DNA of 23,609 nt from an uncultured Chthonomonadaceae bacterium (GTDB lineage: Bacteria; Armatimonadota; Fimbriimonadia; Fimbriimonadales; Fimbriimonadaceae), in NCBI GenBank assembly GCA_946479035.1, contig CAMLDW010000031.1, forward strand, positions 1-23,609, given 5' to 3'. The notes beneath the pieces were generated by a model. The model was not told the origin of the DNA. It saw only the letters and a list, made by a program, of their open reading frames with translations, and did not search any database. The position numbers were made by a program, and so were the translations under genes. Within the stretch, counting starts at the first letter, position 1; each line of letters starts with the position of its first letter. Of this stretch, positions 16,439-23,609 are shown one piece after another.

Positions 16439-19096
16439 ATGAACTGGGCGTTCGCTCTCGTGCTCAGCCTCTCGCACGCCCCGGCCGGCATCGACGAGGC
16501 CTATTCCGCAAAGATCAAGGAGTACACCACCGAACCGTTCTTCCTTACGAACTGGGTGGACACGCTGCCGGCCGGCAAAGGCGTCCCGACGCCGATGGAC
16601 TACCTGGGACACGTCGTCGGCGCGCCGGACGTGCTCGACTACACCAAGGACATCTACGGATACATGCGCGCGCTCGCTGGAAAGGCGCCCAAGCGCGTGA
16701 GGTACGAAAAGATCGGCACGAGCGAAGAGGGCCGCGACATCGTGCTGATTACGATCAGCAGCGAGGCGAACATGAGGAACCTCGACCGGCTGAAGGCGAT
16801 CAACGCCAAGCTCGCAGACCCGCGCAAGACCACCGACGCCGAGGCTGAGAAGCTCTTCAAGGACTCGCGGCCGTTCTACTGGTTCACCGGCGGGATGCAC
16901 GCGCCCGAGTCCGGCCCGCCGGAGATGCTGATGGAGCTCGCGTACCGCCTCGCTGTCTCGGACGACCCACGCGTCGAGGCGATCCGCAACGGCGCGGTCG
17001 TCATGATCACCCCGGTGCTCGACGCCGACGGACGCGACCGCGTGGTCGATCTGTACAGGTATCGCAAGGCAAACCCCACCAAACCGGAGACCCCCCTTGT
17101 CTACTGGGGCAAGTACGTCGCGCACGACGACAACCGCGACGGCATGATGCTTTCGCTCGAACTGAGCAAGGCCATGACCAAGGAGTGGCTTGCGGTCAAG
17201 CCGCTCGTGCTGCACGACCTGCACGAGAGCGTCCCGTACCTATACATCTCGACCGGCACGGGCCCTTACAACCCGTGGCTCGACCCGATCGTGATCGACG
17301 AGTGGCACGAGCTCGCCTATAACGAGATCGGGCAGATGACCGCGATGGGAGTGCCCGGCGTCTGGACGCACGGCTATTACGACGGGTGGGCCGCGAACTA
17401 CGGCTTTACCGTCGCGCACGGCCACAACGGCATCGGGCGCTTCTACGAGACGTTCGGAGGGCGCGGCGCGGACACCGGCATCCTGAGCGCCGGTGCGAGC
17501 GCGGCGCGCGACTGGTTCCGCCCGAACCCGCCCTTTTCCCGCGTGCGATGGTCGATCCGCAACAACACGAACCTGATGGAGACGGGCGCGCTGATCGGGC
17601 TGAGCAAGATCGCCGCCGAACGCGAAACGTTCATGCGCAACTTCTGGCTGAAGTCCAAGCGGTCGGTCGCGAAGGCGACGACCGAAGGGCCCGCAGCCTA
17701 TGTAATACCTTCCGTCGGACCTAACGATGGAAACGCGAGGGCACTAGTGAATGCACTCATTCGCCAGGGCATTGAGCTCACGCCGTTGTTAGAGGACGTC
17801 GAACTCGAGGGCCGGACGATTCGAAGTTCACACGGACTGTGGCCAACTTACGTTGTGCGAATGGATCAGCCCTATTCGCGCATGGCCGACATGATGCTCG
17901 ACAAGCAGTATTACAATCCCGACGACCCGCGTTCGTACGACGACACAGGCTGGCAGCTGGGACCCTTGTTCAACGTGGAAGTGATAAGGATCAAAGACCC
18001 AGAGTTCCTAAAAAAGAAGATGGGGCATTATGTTCAGGCAGGCAGCGACCCGACTGAATACACCGGCGGTGTGGTCGACGGTCAAAACATAATAGTAGCC
18101 GCGCAACCAAGCGCAAACGCGGCTACTGCGGCGGGCCACTTGCTTCTCTCCAAGGCACGTATGGCGCTCGTCCACACGTGGACGAGCACGCAGGACGAAG
18201 GCTGGGCGAGGATCGCGCTCGACCAGCTCGGCGTAAAGTACAGCTACGTCTCGGTGCACGAGCTGCGCGACATCGCGGACCTGAAGGCCAAGTACGACGT
18301 CATCCTCATGCCGGACACGGGGGGCACGGCCCAGTCCATCGTCGCCGGGCGGCCGATGGTCGGCGAGCCGATCCCTTGGAAGAAGACCGCTGAGACACCC
18401 AACATCGGGGTGCCGGACGAGAGCGACGACATCCGCGGCGGCATCGAGCTGGAGGGCGTGCTGCACCTGCGCGACTTTGTGAGGAACGGTGGGCTGCTCG
18501 CCTGCGTCGGCGACATGTGCCGTGTGCCGATCGACTACGGGATCGTAAGCGGCGTCTCGGTGCGCGCGCCGCAGGCGATCAACGCCCCTGGCGGCGTTTT
18601 CCTGACCGAGAACGCGGCCAAGGACTCGCTTGTGCTTGCGGGCTACGACGACACCTTGGCCGTGTACTTCAACTCCAACTCCCTGCCGATCCTTTCGCTC
18701 GGCAGCGGAGGCGGAGGAGGCCGCGGCGGCGCGGCCACCGCGACGCGGGCGAGCGGGCGCGGGGACCTGAACGATGCCGACGTCATCCAGGGCCGCGCTG
18801 CCTACGACCCCGGCCGTGACGCGCAGGCCGGCCAGAACCAGGTCCCGCGCCTGCCACAGCCACGCGTGCTGCTTCGATATGCCGCCGAGGACAAGCTGCT
18901 GATCGCGGGGATGCTGGTAGGAGGAAACGAGCTTGCGGGGCAGGCGGCGCTGGTGGACTGCCCGGTCGGCCAGGGGCACGTGCTGCTGTTTTCGTTCAAC
19001 CCGTTCTGGCGTTGCGAGACCGTGGGGTCTTACGCGCTGTTCTTCAACGCGGCGGCGAACTGGAACAAGCTGGCTCCTGCCAAGAGCGGCGACTGA
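16439..19096 (+). CDS. Secreted M14-like zinc carboxypeptidase with C-terminal amidotransferase-like domain
   Basis: The 885-residue protein starts MNWAFALVLSLSHAPAG, a short signal-like N-terminus. A peptidase M14 domain follows. The zinc motif HxxE is in FTGGMHAPESGPPE (H154, E157). The substrate-binding region is MITPVLDADGRDRVVDLYRYR, where Asp stands in the usual NPDG block. The third zinc ligand is in VLHDLHES (H259 or H262). A second region around residue 580-830 (ALVHTWTSTQDEGWARIAL, KYDVILMPDTGG, FVRNGGLLACVGD) resembles the glutamine-amidotransferase-like fold found at the C-terminus of such proteins. A glycine-rich low-complexity linker (GSGGGGGRGG) interrupts it. The substrate is unknown. 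I chose ATG 16439 rather than the longer frame from 16400, which would run through the terminator. The GH51 gene follows after 3 bp, so the two probably form an operon. Bases 17701-18140 are markedly poorer in G+C than the rest. Confidence 0.82.
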   Translation: MNWAFALVLSLSHAPAGIDEAYSAKIKEYTTEPFFLTNWVDTLPAGKGVPTPMDYLGHVVGAPDVLDYTKDIYGYMRALAGKAPKRVRYEKIGTSEEGRDIVLITISSEANMRNLDRLKAINAKLADPRKTTDAEAEKLFKDSRPFYWFTGGMHAPESGPPEMLMELAYRLAVSDDPRVEAIRNGAVVMITPVLDADGRDRVVDLYRYRKANPTKPETPLVYWGKYVAHDDNRDGMMLSLELSKAMTKEWLAVKPLVLHDLHESVPYLYISTGTGPYNPWLDPIVIDEWHELAYNEIGQMTAMGVPGVWTHGYYDGWAANYGFTVAHGHNGIGRFYETFGGRGADTGILSAGASAARDWFRPNPPFSRVRWSIRNNTNLMETGALIGLSKIAAERETFMRNFWLKSKRSVAKATTEGPAAYVIPSVGPNDGNARALVNALIRQGIELTPLLEDVELEGRTIRSSHGLWPTYVVRMDQPYSRMADMMLDKQYYNPDDPRSYDDTGWQLGPLFNVEVIRIKDPEFLKKKMGHYVQAGSDPTEYTGGVVDGQNIIVAAQPSANAATAAGHLLLSKARMALVHTWTSTQDEGWARIALDQLGVKYSYVSVHELRDIADLKAKYDVILMPDTGGTAQSIVAGRPMVGEPIPWKKTAETPNIGVPDESDDIRGGIELEGVLHLRDFVRNGGLLACVGDMCRVPIDYGIVSGVSVRAPQAINAPGGVFLTENAAKDSLVLAGYDDTLAVYFNSNSLPILSLGSGGGGGRGGAATATRASGRGDLNDADVIQGRAAYDPGRDAQAGQNQVPRLPQPRVLLRYAAEDKLLIAGMLVGGNELAGQAALVDCPVGQGHVLLFSFNPFWRCETVGSYALFFNAAANWNKLAPAKSGD

Positions 19097-19099
19097 AAC

Positions 19100-21508
19100 A
19101 TGGTGACCGCGCTCCTGCTCGTACTTCTGGCGCACCAAGACCGCGCAGCCTGGAACTTCGACGCGGACACTGCGGGGTGGAGGAACGTCACGTACTCCGG
19201 GCAGGCGAGCTTCTCCACTTCGCAGAACGGACTGACCGGGCCTTGCCTGACTATCGAGGCTCGCAACAGCGGCGCCGACGCGAGCTGGTCGTTCGACGCG
19301 CCCGTTTCGCCCGGCGCCACCTACCGCCTGAGCGGCTGGATCAGAACCGAGGGCGTCAAGGCAACGAGCGGTGTGGGCGCGCTGCTCAACGTCCACCAGG
19401 TCGCGGGAGCGCAGACCAAAGCCATGACCGGCGACAGCGGCTGGACGCGCGTGGAGACGGTGTTCCGAACGGGGGAGCGCACAAGCGTGCAGGTGAACTG
19501 CCTTTTCGGCGGCTGGGGGCAGGCGACGGGAAGCGCCTACTATGACGATCTGGCCTTGGAGAAAGTAGACATGTCCAACTATCCCGGCCCCGTGACGATC
19601 GACGTTTCAAAAAAGCGCGAGCCGATCTCGAAGTACATCTACGGGCAGTTCATCGAGCACTTGGGGCGCTGCATCTACGGCGGGATCTGGGCGGAGATGC
19701 TGGAGGACCGCAAGTTCTACTACCCGATCGAGGGGAAGCCGGCGTACCAGAAGATGCGCGAGGGGTATGACCGCTTGGTCGCTTCTCCGTGGCGAACTGG
19801 AGACGCCAAGGGTGCCCGGCTTGTTACCGACACCTATCGCTCGCAGCCGGTCCTCGAATTGAAAGGCATGCTGGAGCAAAGCGGCCTAGCAATCGAGAAA
19901 GGCAAGAAGTACAAACTGCGGGTCACGCTCAAGGGCACCATCGATGCGGTCGACTTCATAAACTCGCACCTTCGCCCTGGGACGTTTGCTCGTTCCATCG
20001 CCACGAAGGACTGGAAGACCGTGGAGATCGAGCTGGACTGCAGAGAGTCATACACCGATGGGTCCCTCTACCTCTCTTGCAAAGAGCCGACACGGATCGC
20101 CGCGGTCTCGCTCATGCCGGCCGACAACATCGACGGCTTCCGGCGCGACACGATCGAAAAGCTCAAAGAGCTGAACGCCCCGATCTACCGATGGCCGGGC
20201 GGCAACTTCGTGAGCGGGTACGAGTGGCGCGACGGGATCGGCGAGCGCGACAAGCGGCCGACCATCCCCAACCCGGCCTGGACCGGGATCGACACGAACG
20301 ACGTCGGAATCCACGAGTTCATGCGCTTCTGCGAGCTGGTCGGCGCGGAGCCGCTCGTGGTCGTCAACACGGGCTTTGGCGACCCGTTCTCCGCCGGGCA
20401 GGAGGTCGAGTACTGCAACGGCGCTCCGGCCACGGAGATGGGCACGCTGCGCGCAGCGAACGGGCGCGAGAAGCCGTTCAACGTCCGATGGTGGGGCATC
20501 GGGAACGAGATGTACGGCAGTTGGCAGCTCGGGCACATCCCGATCGCGCAGTACGTGACCAAGCACAACCAGACCGCCGACCGGATGCGCGCGGTGGACC
20601 CAACGATCAACCTGATCGCGGTCGGGGACCTGGGCGAGTGGGACGAGAACATGCTCACCAAGTGCGCCGACCGGATGACGCTGCTGAGCGAGCACATCTA
20701 CGTTCAGGAGCGCGCGGACACGGTGGAGCACACGCGGCTGCTCCCGGAAGCGGTCAGGAGGAAGGCGGACTGGCACCGCAAGTTCCAGCCGACTTTGAAG
20801 CGCAGCCCGATCAAGGTCTCGATGGACGAGTGGAACTACTGGTACGGCCCGTACCTCTACGGCGAGCTGGGCACGCGCTATTACTGGAAGGACGGCATGG
20901 GGGTCGCGGCGGGGCTGCACGAGTTCTTCCGCAACACCGACGTGTTCGAGATGGCGCAGTACGCGCAGACCGTCAACGTGATCGGCGCGATCAAGACTTC
21001 GCCGACCGCCGCGGAGCTTGAGACGACGGGCGTCGTGCTGGCGATGTACCGCGCGCACTTCGGGACGGTGCCGGTCAGCGTCGACGGGATCGACCCCGAC
21101 CTGGGGCTCGACATCGTCGCTGCGCTCACCGCGGACGGAAAGGAGATCACCATCGCGGTGGTGAATCCGTTCGACCACGAGGTCACGGTGCCGATCCATC
21201 TAGCTCCCCTTCCCCATGCCGGGATGAATCGTGCGCGGGAGGGGGAAGGGGCTGGGGGATGGGGGTCGATCTTAGCGAACCGCCCCACCCCTGCCCTCCC
21301 CTCCTCCGCCGCACGAACATCGGCGCAAGAGGGGAGGGGGTGGCTCTCTCTGGGCACGTGCTGGACTGCGCAGAACGACGACCCGCGCGCCTACAACGAG
21401 CCGGGCGCGCCACGGCGGATCGACGCCAAGGAGTCCGTGTGGAAGGACACGGGCAAGATCGTTGTGCCCAAGTTTTCCGTCACCATCGTGCGAGTGGCGC
21501 TGCAATGA
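19100..21508 (+). CDS. Secreted GH51 alpha-L-arabinofuranosidase with N-terminal carbohydrate-binding-like domain
   Basis: The 802-residue protein has a short hydrophobic N-terminus (MVTALLLVLLAHQ). A CBM4/9-like beta-sandwich follows at about residues 15-155 (WNFDADTAGWRNVTYSG ... SAYYDDLALEKV). The GH51 catalytic region starts at VTIDVSKKREPISKYIYGQFIEHLGR. The acid/base glutamate is in WWGIGNEMYGSW (E470), the nucleophile in IKVSMDEWNYWYGP (E577), and IYRWPGGNFVSGYEWRDGIG is the family's substrate-site block. It releases arabinose from arabinoxylan or arabinan outside the cytoplasm. The last part is the usual C-terminal beta-sandwich, but residues about 702-749 are a foreign insert encoded by a G/C-rich palindromic element. 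ATG 19100 is 3 bp after the M14-like stop. GTG 19103 is an alternative. No strong ribosome binding site is seen, consistent with coupling. Confidence 0.9.
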   Translation: MVTALLLVLLAHQDRAAWNFDADTAGWRNVTYSGQASFSTSQNGLTGPCLTIEARNSGADASWSFDAPVSPGATYRLSGWIRTEGVKATSGVGALLNVHQVAGAQTKAMTGDSGWTRVETVFRTGERTSVQVNCLFGGWGQATGSAYYDDLALEKVDMSNYPGPVTIDVSKKREPISKYIYGQFIEHLGRCIYGGIWAEMLEDRKFYYPIEGKPAYQKMREGYDRLVASPWRTGDAKGARLVTDTYRSQPVLELKGMLEQSGLAIEKGKKYKLRVTLKGTIDAVDFINSHLRPGTFARSIATKDWKTVEIELDCRESYTDGSLYLSCKEPTRIAAVSLMPADNIDGFRRDTIEKLKELNAPIYRWPGGNFVSGYEWRDGIGERDKRPTIPNPAWTGIDTNDVGIHEFMRFCELVGAEPLVVVNTGFGDPFSAGQEVEYCNGAPATEMGTLRAANGREKPFNVRWWGIGNEMYGSWQLGHIPIAQYVTKHNQTADRMRAVDPTINLIAVGDLGEWDENMLTKCADRMTLLSEHIYVQERADTVEHTRLLPEAVRRKADWHRKFQPTLKRSPIKVSMDEWNYWYGPYLYGELGTRYYWKDGMGVAAGLHEFFRNTDVFEMAQYAQTVNVIGAIKTSPTAAELETTGVVLAMYRAHFGTVPVSVDGIDPDLGLDIVAALTADGKEITIAVVNPFDHEVTVPIHLAPLPHAGMNRAREGEGAGGWGSILANRPTPALPSSAARTSAQEGRGWLSLGTCWTAQNDDPRAYNEPGAPRRIDAKESVWKDTGKIVVPKFSVTIVRVALQ
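21202..21346 (+). repeat. Palindromic G/C-tract repeat inserted in frame in the GH51 gene
   Basis: Two hairpins lie side by side. CCCCTTCCCC (21206-21215) pairs exactly with GGGGAAGGGG (21242-21251). CCCTCCCCT (21294-21302) pairs exactly with AGGGGAGGG (21330-21338), with an inner CGCCG/CGGCG pair. The G-rich tract 21248-21266 and the C-rich tract 21281-21301 between them also face each other as an imperfect inverted repeat. The encoded peptide (PLPHAGMNRAREGEGAGGWG and on) is low-complexity and unlike GH51 sequence. This is the look of REP/MITE-like intergenic elements, here kept in frame. The boundaries are approximate. Confidence 0.7.
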
Positions 21509-21614
21509 AAGCATGCGTGTCGTGATGCCAAGCCTAGCTTGATTTCGAGCTGAGCCGGCGACTGAGAGCACGGCCACCACGATCGACCTTCTTTCACGAC
21601 TTCTTAGGGACGAC

Positions 21615-21642
21615 TTGACATATCCATGGGGGGGGGTATGTT
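21615..21642 (+). promoter_or_regulatory. Near-consensus promoter with a poly-G(9) spacer tract
   Basis: TTGACA (21615-21620) and TATGTT (21637-21642) are 16 bp apart, and the last nine spacer bases (21628-21636) are all G. The promoter lies 27 bp upstream of ATG 21670 in the 161-bp gap after the GH51 gene. Adding or losing one G would move the spacing toward or away from the 17-bp optimum. Confidence 0.78.
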
Positions 21643-21669
21643 TTCATCTGTCTAGCAACGAGGTGTCCA

Positions 21670-22251
21670 ATGGTCATAGCAACTGCCTTAATTGCGATTT
21701 CACCTTTACTGTTGAAGCTGCCAAGCAGAATCGGCCTGCCATCCGATCCGCCCCAAGACTGCGAGTGCCCTGGAAACTGGCAGGGCCCTTTCACAGATTC
21801 CGATTTCACTGGTCTAGAATATGGAACGACCTGGCGACACGTTTACAACGACTCGTGCACCGAGGTTGTCAGTCTTTCACAAGTCACAAAAGACGTCCCC
21901 TGTGGAGAGCGCTACTCCGCGTATGTAGACTGCAGTACGCTGCCATGGACAGGAGGATACGCGGGGACCGTGGTGAACGGGACGGATCCGTTCCCGACGA
22001 CCCAGATCTCTCACGGGCCCACAACGGTAGGCAAGTGCGAGGAACTGACGGTCAAGTACTACCTAATCGAGACGTCCGGGGACCAATACTTTGAGTGCGT
22101 CGATTCCAATTACGTCGTCCTCAAGACTCGAACAAGGTGGCACAAGAAGTACCAGCTTGGCGATCCAGCTGTTCGTGAAACAAGGGTCGCAATCTGCACT
22201 TGCATCGACGAAGAGCCACCCCAATTCCCACCAGAGCCGCTGACTTCCTAA
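21670..22251 (+). CDS. Small secreted cysteine-rich protein of unknown function (first gene of low-GC unit 2)
   Basis: I do not recognise a family. The 193-residue product starts MVIATALIAISPLLLKLPSR, a hydrophobic export signal much like that of the protein at 7985. The mature part has nine cysteines, including paired CEC near the start and CTC near the end, suggesting disulfide bonds. It is rich in Thr, Tyr and Trp and probably beta-stranded. It ends IDEEPPQFPPEPLTS, a proline-rich tail similar in character to the unit 1 protein. GAGGTG lies 6-7 bases before the ATG. G+C is lower than in the GH51 gene upstream. The next gene starts 14 bp after the stop, so the two are cotranscribed from 21615-21642. 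Confidence 0.75.
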   Translation: MVIATALIAISPLLLKLPSRIGLPSDPPQDCECPGNWQGPFTDSDFTGLEYGTTWRHVYNDSCTEVVSLSQVTKDVPCGERYSAYVDCSTLPWTGGYAGTVVNGTDPFPTTQISHGPTTVGKCEELTVKYYLIETSGDQYFECVDSNYVVLKTRTRWHKKYQLGDPAVRETRVAICTCIDEEPPQFPPEPLTS

Positions 22252-22265
22252 TCCGGAGACGTACA

Positions 22266-23330
22266 ATGCGATTCAAGTTCACGTTCAGAGTCGCCTTGGC
22301 AGCTTCTATCGCATGTGCTTCGCTTCTTGGACCAGCTCAAGAAACGAACATCGACAAGAAAGTCCAAGTCCTCGTCGTCGCTACGCTCGATGCCGACTCA
22401 ATCCCGCAGACTGTAAAAGACGCAAAGACGGCTAAAGAACTTCGAAATGCGGCAGGTCTCGCCGGATTTCGCGTCATCGATGAGGCGGGGGCGCAAATGC
22501 TCATTCCTGAGTCTTTGATCTATGAGCACTCGTATGGGCTGGTCGCAAAACTCAACGACCTAATCAGTCGAGGCCAAGGTGGTCCGATAGGCGCATGGCA
22601 AATGACCCCGGAGGAACGCGGTCTTGTCGTGCGCTTGGCTGCCGCGCGAGGGGTTGACCATGAGAGTTTAGAGCAGATGGCCACCCGTCAGGACTGGTCC
22701 TTTTCTAGCTATGACGTGATCCGCTACGATCTATCGCAAGGCGACAGGTCGATACCCTTGATGTATTCGGTCGCCGAACTTGAGTCCTCCCTTGGAAAGG
22801 GCTCAGCCGGGGTCCAGTACTATCCGTCTGGCAAACCTCTGCCTGACGGAGTCAGCCGTTCTGCAAACAATCCAATTGACCTGAATAAAATCAAGCCCCT
22901 CGCACCGCCAAAGATCTCAGTTGAAGTGTTTGGCACTGAGATTACCGAGCGACGCGTCTCCTATTCTCGGCTGCTCTTTCAGCATGCCGAGAAGCTCATC
23001 CAGGAGCAGAAGCAGCTCTATGACATGGATCGAGCCAACTGGGAAGCGAAGCTGCTTAATGATGCACCTGAATTGCTGTTTGGCGGAATTGGCAATAAGC
23101 GATCCGTCGATTTGTTGCCGATTGGGATGCAGGTTCTGTTTGGCAGGGCGCTTGAGTCCGGCTTCTCTGCATACGGCTTTACGAGTGCGGAAGAGGCGAA
23201 GATGTTTGCGCTTCGAGCTCAGGCACAGGTCTCTCGTGCTGCAACCGGACACATGTTCAGTCTGATCATCCCTGGCCCGCCATACGGTCGGGCATTTGAT
23301 TGGGACACAACGACAGTCTTGCGCACGTAG
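22266..23330 (+). CDS. Secreted protein of unknown function (second gene of low-GC unit 2)
   Basis: The 354-residue product starts with a typical Sec signal peptide (MRFKFTFRVALAASIACASLLGPAQ). The first 80 mature residues have an alpha/beta pattern: VQVLVVATLDADSIP, a helix DAKTAKELRNAAGLAGF, then RVIDEAGAQMLIP. A middle section WQMTPEERGLVVRLAAARG and a long charged helix around residues 245-265 (RLLFQHAEKLIQEQKQLYDM) follow. No known motif is visible. ATG 22266 has CCGGAG just upstream. The frame is open further 5', but only through the preceding gene. Length and position match the second gene of unit 1, although I see no sequence similarity between them. Confidence 0.72.
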   Translation: MRFKFTFRVALAASIACASLLGPAQETNIDKKVQVLVVATLDADSIPQTVKDAKTAKELRNAAGLAGFRVIDEAGAQMLIPESLIYEHSYGLVAKLNDLISRGQGGPIGAWQMTPEERGLVVRLAAARGVDHESLEQMATRQDWSFSSYDVIRYDLSQGDRSIPLMYSVAELESSLGKGSAGVQYYPSGKPLPDGVSRSANNPIDLNKIKPLAPPKISVEVFGTEITERRVSYSRLLFQHAEKLIQEQKQLYDMDRANWEAKLLNDAPELLFGGIGNKRSVDLLPIGMQVLFGRALESGFSAYGFTSAEEAKMFALRAQAQVSRAATGHMFSLIIPGPPYGRAFDWDTTTVLRT

Positions 23331-23351
23331 TGTCTTTCTTGGCCCGAGTAG

Positions 23352-23367
23352 AGGGGGCGCTCCCCCT
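23352..23367 (+). terminator. Short hairpin after unit 2, possible weak terminator
   Basis: AGGGGG pairs with CCCCCT around a CGCT loop, 22 bp after the stop codon of the preceding gene, with two further Ts after it. The stem is short and the T tract minimal. The rest of 23331-23537 shows no gene I can support. Confidence 0.3.
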
Positions 23368-23537
23368 TGACTCCACCACGGAATGCAGGGGTTGCTCAGA
23401 TCTCATGCCCATTTCAGTGGCATGGAGCGCGTCTCCTTTTGAGGGGCCATACCGGTGGGCACGCGCGAAGTACGACACGCACATCGCGGCGGGAATCATT
23501 GCTGCCTAAAGCCAAGTGAGGCGCTTGAGGTGGCAAA

Positions 23538-23609
23538 ATGACCTCGCAAGGGTTCGGCGCTGCAATGACGAAGTTCGCCCCGGTTCACACGGTCTACATC
23601 GCGAGCACG
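23538..23609 (+). CDS. N-terminus of an AHSA1/SRPBCC family protein (partial)
   Basis: Starting at ATG 23538, the frame reads MTSQGFGAAMTKFAPV and then HTVYIAST to the window edge. The H-T-V-Y-I-A-S-T strand at this distance from the start is the usual opening of AHSA1-type (activator of Hsp90 ATPase homologue) SRPBCC proteins, which continue with PEKVW-x-ALT. GAGGTGG about 4 bases upstream supports 23538; ATG 23565 is the alternative. Members are single-domain hydrophobic-pocket proteins of mostly unknown ligand, often paired with ArsR regulators. No such regulator is seen upstream. Only 24 codons are present. Confidence 0.55.
   Translation, partial: MTSQGFGAAMTKFAPVHTVYIAST

Noticed and set aside
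18008..19396. Long open frame on the minus strand (462 codons) opposite the M14-like and GH51 genes
   Set aside because: It is an antisense shadow of high-GC coding sequence, rich in Arg, Val and Asp with no domain pattern. The plus strand holds clear families.
20048..21199. Minus-strand open frame (383 codons) opposite the GH51 gene
   Set aside because: Composition is that of a shadow frame, and it runs across the catalytic region of a well-conserved enzyme.
23300..23509. Small plus-strand open frame (69 codons) after unit 2
   Set aside because: It overlaps the end of the preceding gene, has no ribosome binding site at its start, and shows no recognisable features. It could be a remnant but I cannot support it.

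Overview
This is a GC-rich bacterial window, roughly 65% G+C in most genes, densely coded on both strands. The best taxonomic clue is the pseudopilin at 4496-5290. It has a class III prepilin leader, a LFPVFAQAK-type N-terminal helix and a C-terminal H-X9-DG motif, a combination abundant in Armatimonadota (Fimbriimonadales-like) and Planctomycetota. Many secreted hydrolases, an Asp-box (VPS10/sortilin-like) protein and a TlpA-like thioredoxin fit such an organism. The assignment to Armatimonadota is inference.

Layout, left to right. Bases 1-55 are probably the tail of a gene. Bases 57-527 hold a four-helix-bundle (S23-type) gene broken by one in-frame TAG and bracketed by oppositely oriented 7-bp tandem repeats. 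A minus-strand block follows: GH26-like glycosidase, nhaA, and an ornithine aminotransferase (rocD), tightly spaced and probably one operon read rocD>nhaA>GH26. Next, also on the minus strand, are a type II secretion-style pseudopilin and a MATE/ANKH-like membrane protein. Divergent from that is a secreted M28 metallopeptidase. Bases 7893-9452 hold a lower-GC two-gene unit for secreted proteins of unknown function behind a near-consensus promoter. Then come an NTF2-like secreted protein (-), a large Asp-box propeller protein (+), a PadR regulator with a LysE-type exporter (-), a DinB-like protein (+), a TlpA-like protein (+) ending in a textbook terminator, an M14-like metallopeptidase (+) and a GH51 arabinofuranosidase (+). 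Bases 21615-23330 hold a second lower-GC two-gene unit with the same layout as the first. The window ends in the first codons of an AHSA1/SRPBCC-like gene.

Most functions point to growth on extracellular polymers: glycosidases (GH26, GH51), peptidases (M28, M14), amino-acid handling (rocD, LysE) and envelope redox or structure.

The most interesting signal is the pair of low-GC two-gene units. Each has a TTGACA -35 box and a TATGAT or TATGTT -10 box, and in each the spacer is mostly a simple-sequence repeat: TG dinucleotides in the first, nine Gs in the second. Repeat tracts in this position are a known way to make promoters phase-variable (porA-type poly-G, hif-type dinucleotides). The two units therefore look like a switchable surface or secreted protein system with no family I recognise. 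Other notable points are an in-frame palindromic repeat inserted in the GH51 gene, a 440-bp composition patch inside the M14 gene, and several genes whose -10 box lies so close to the start codon that their mRNAs may be leaderless.
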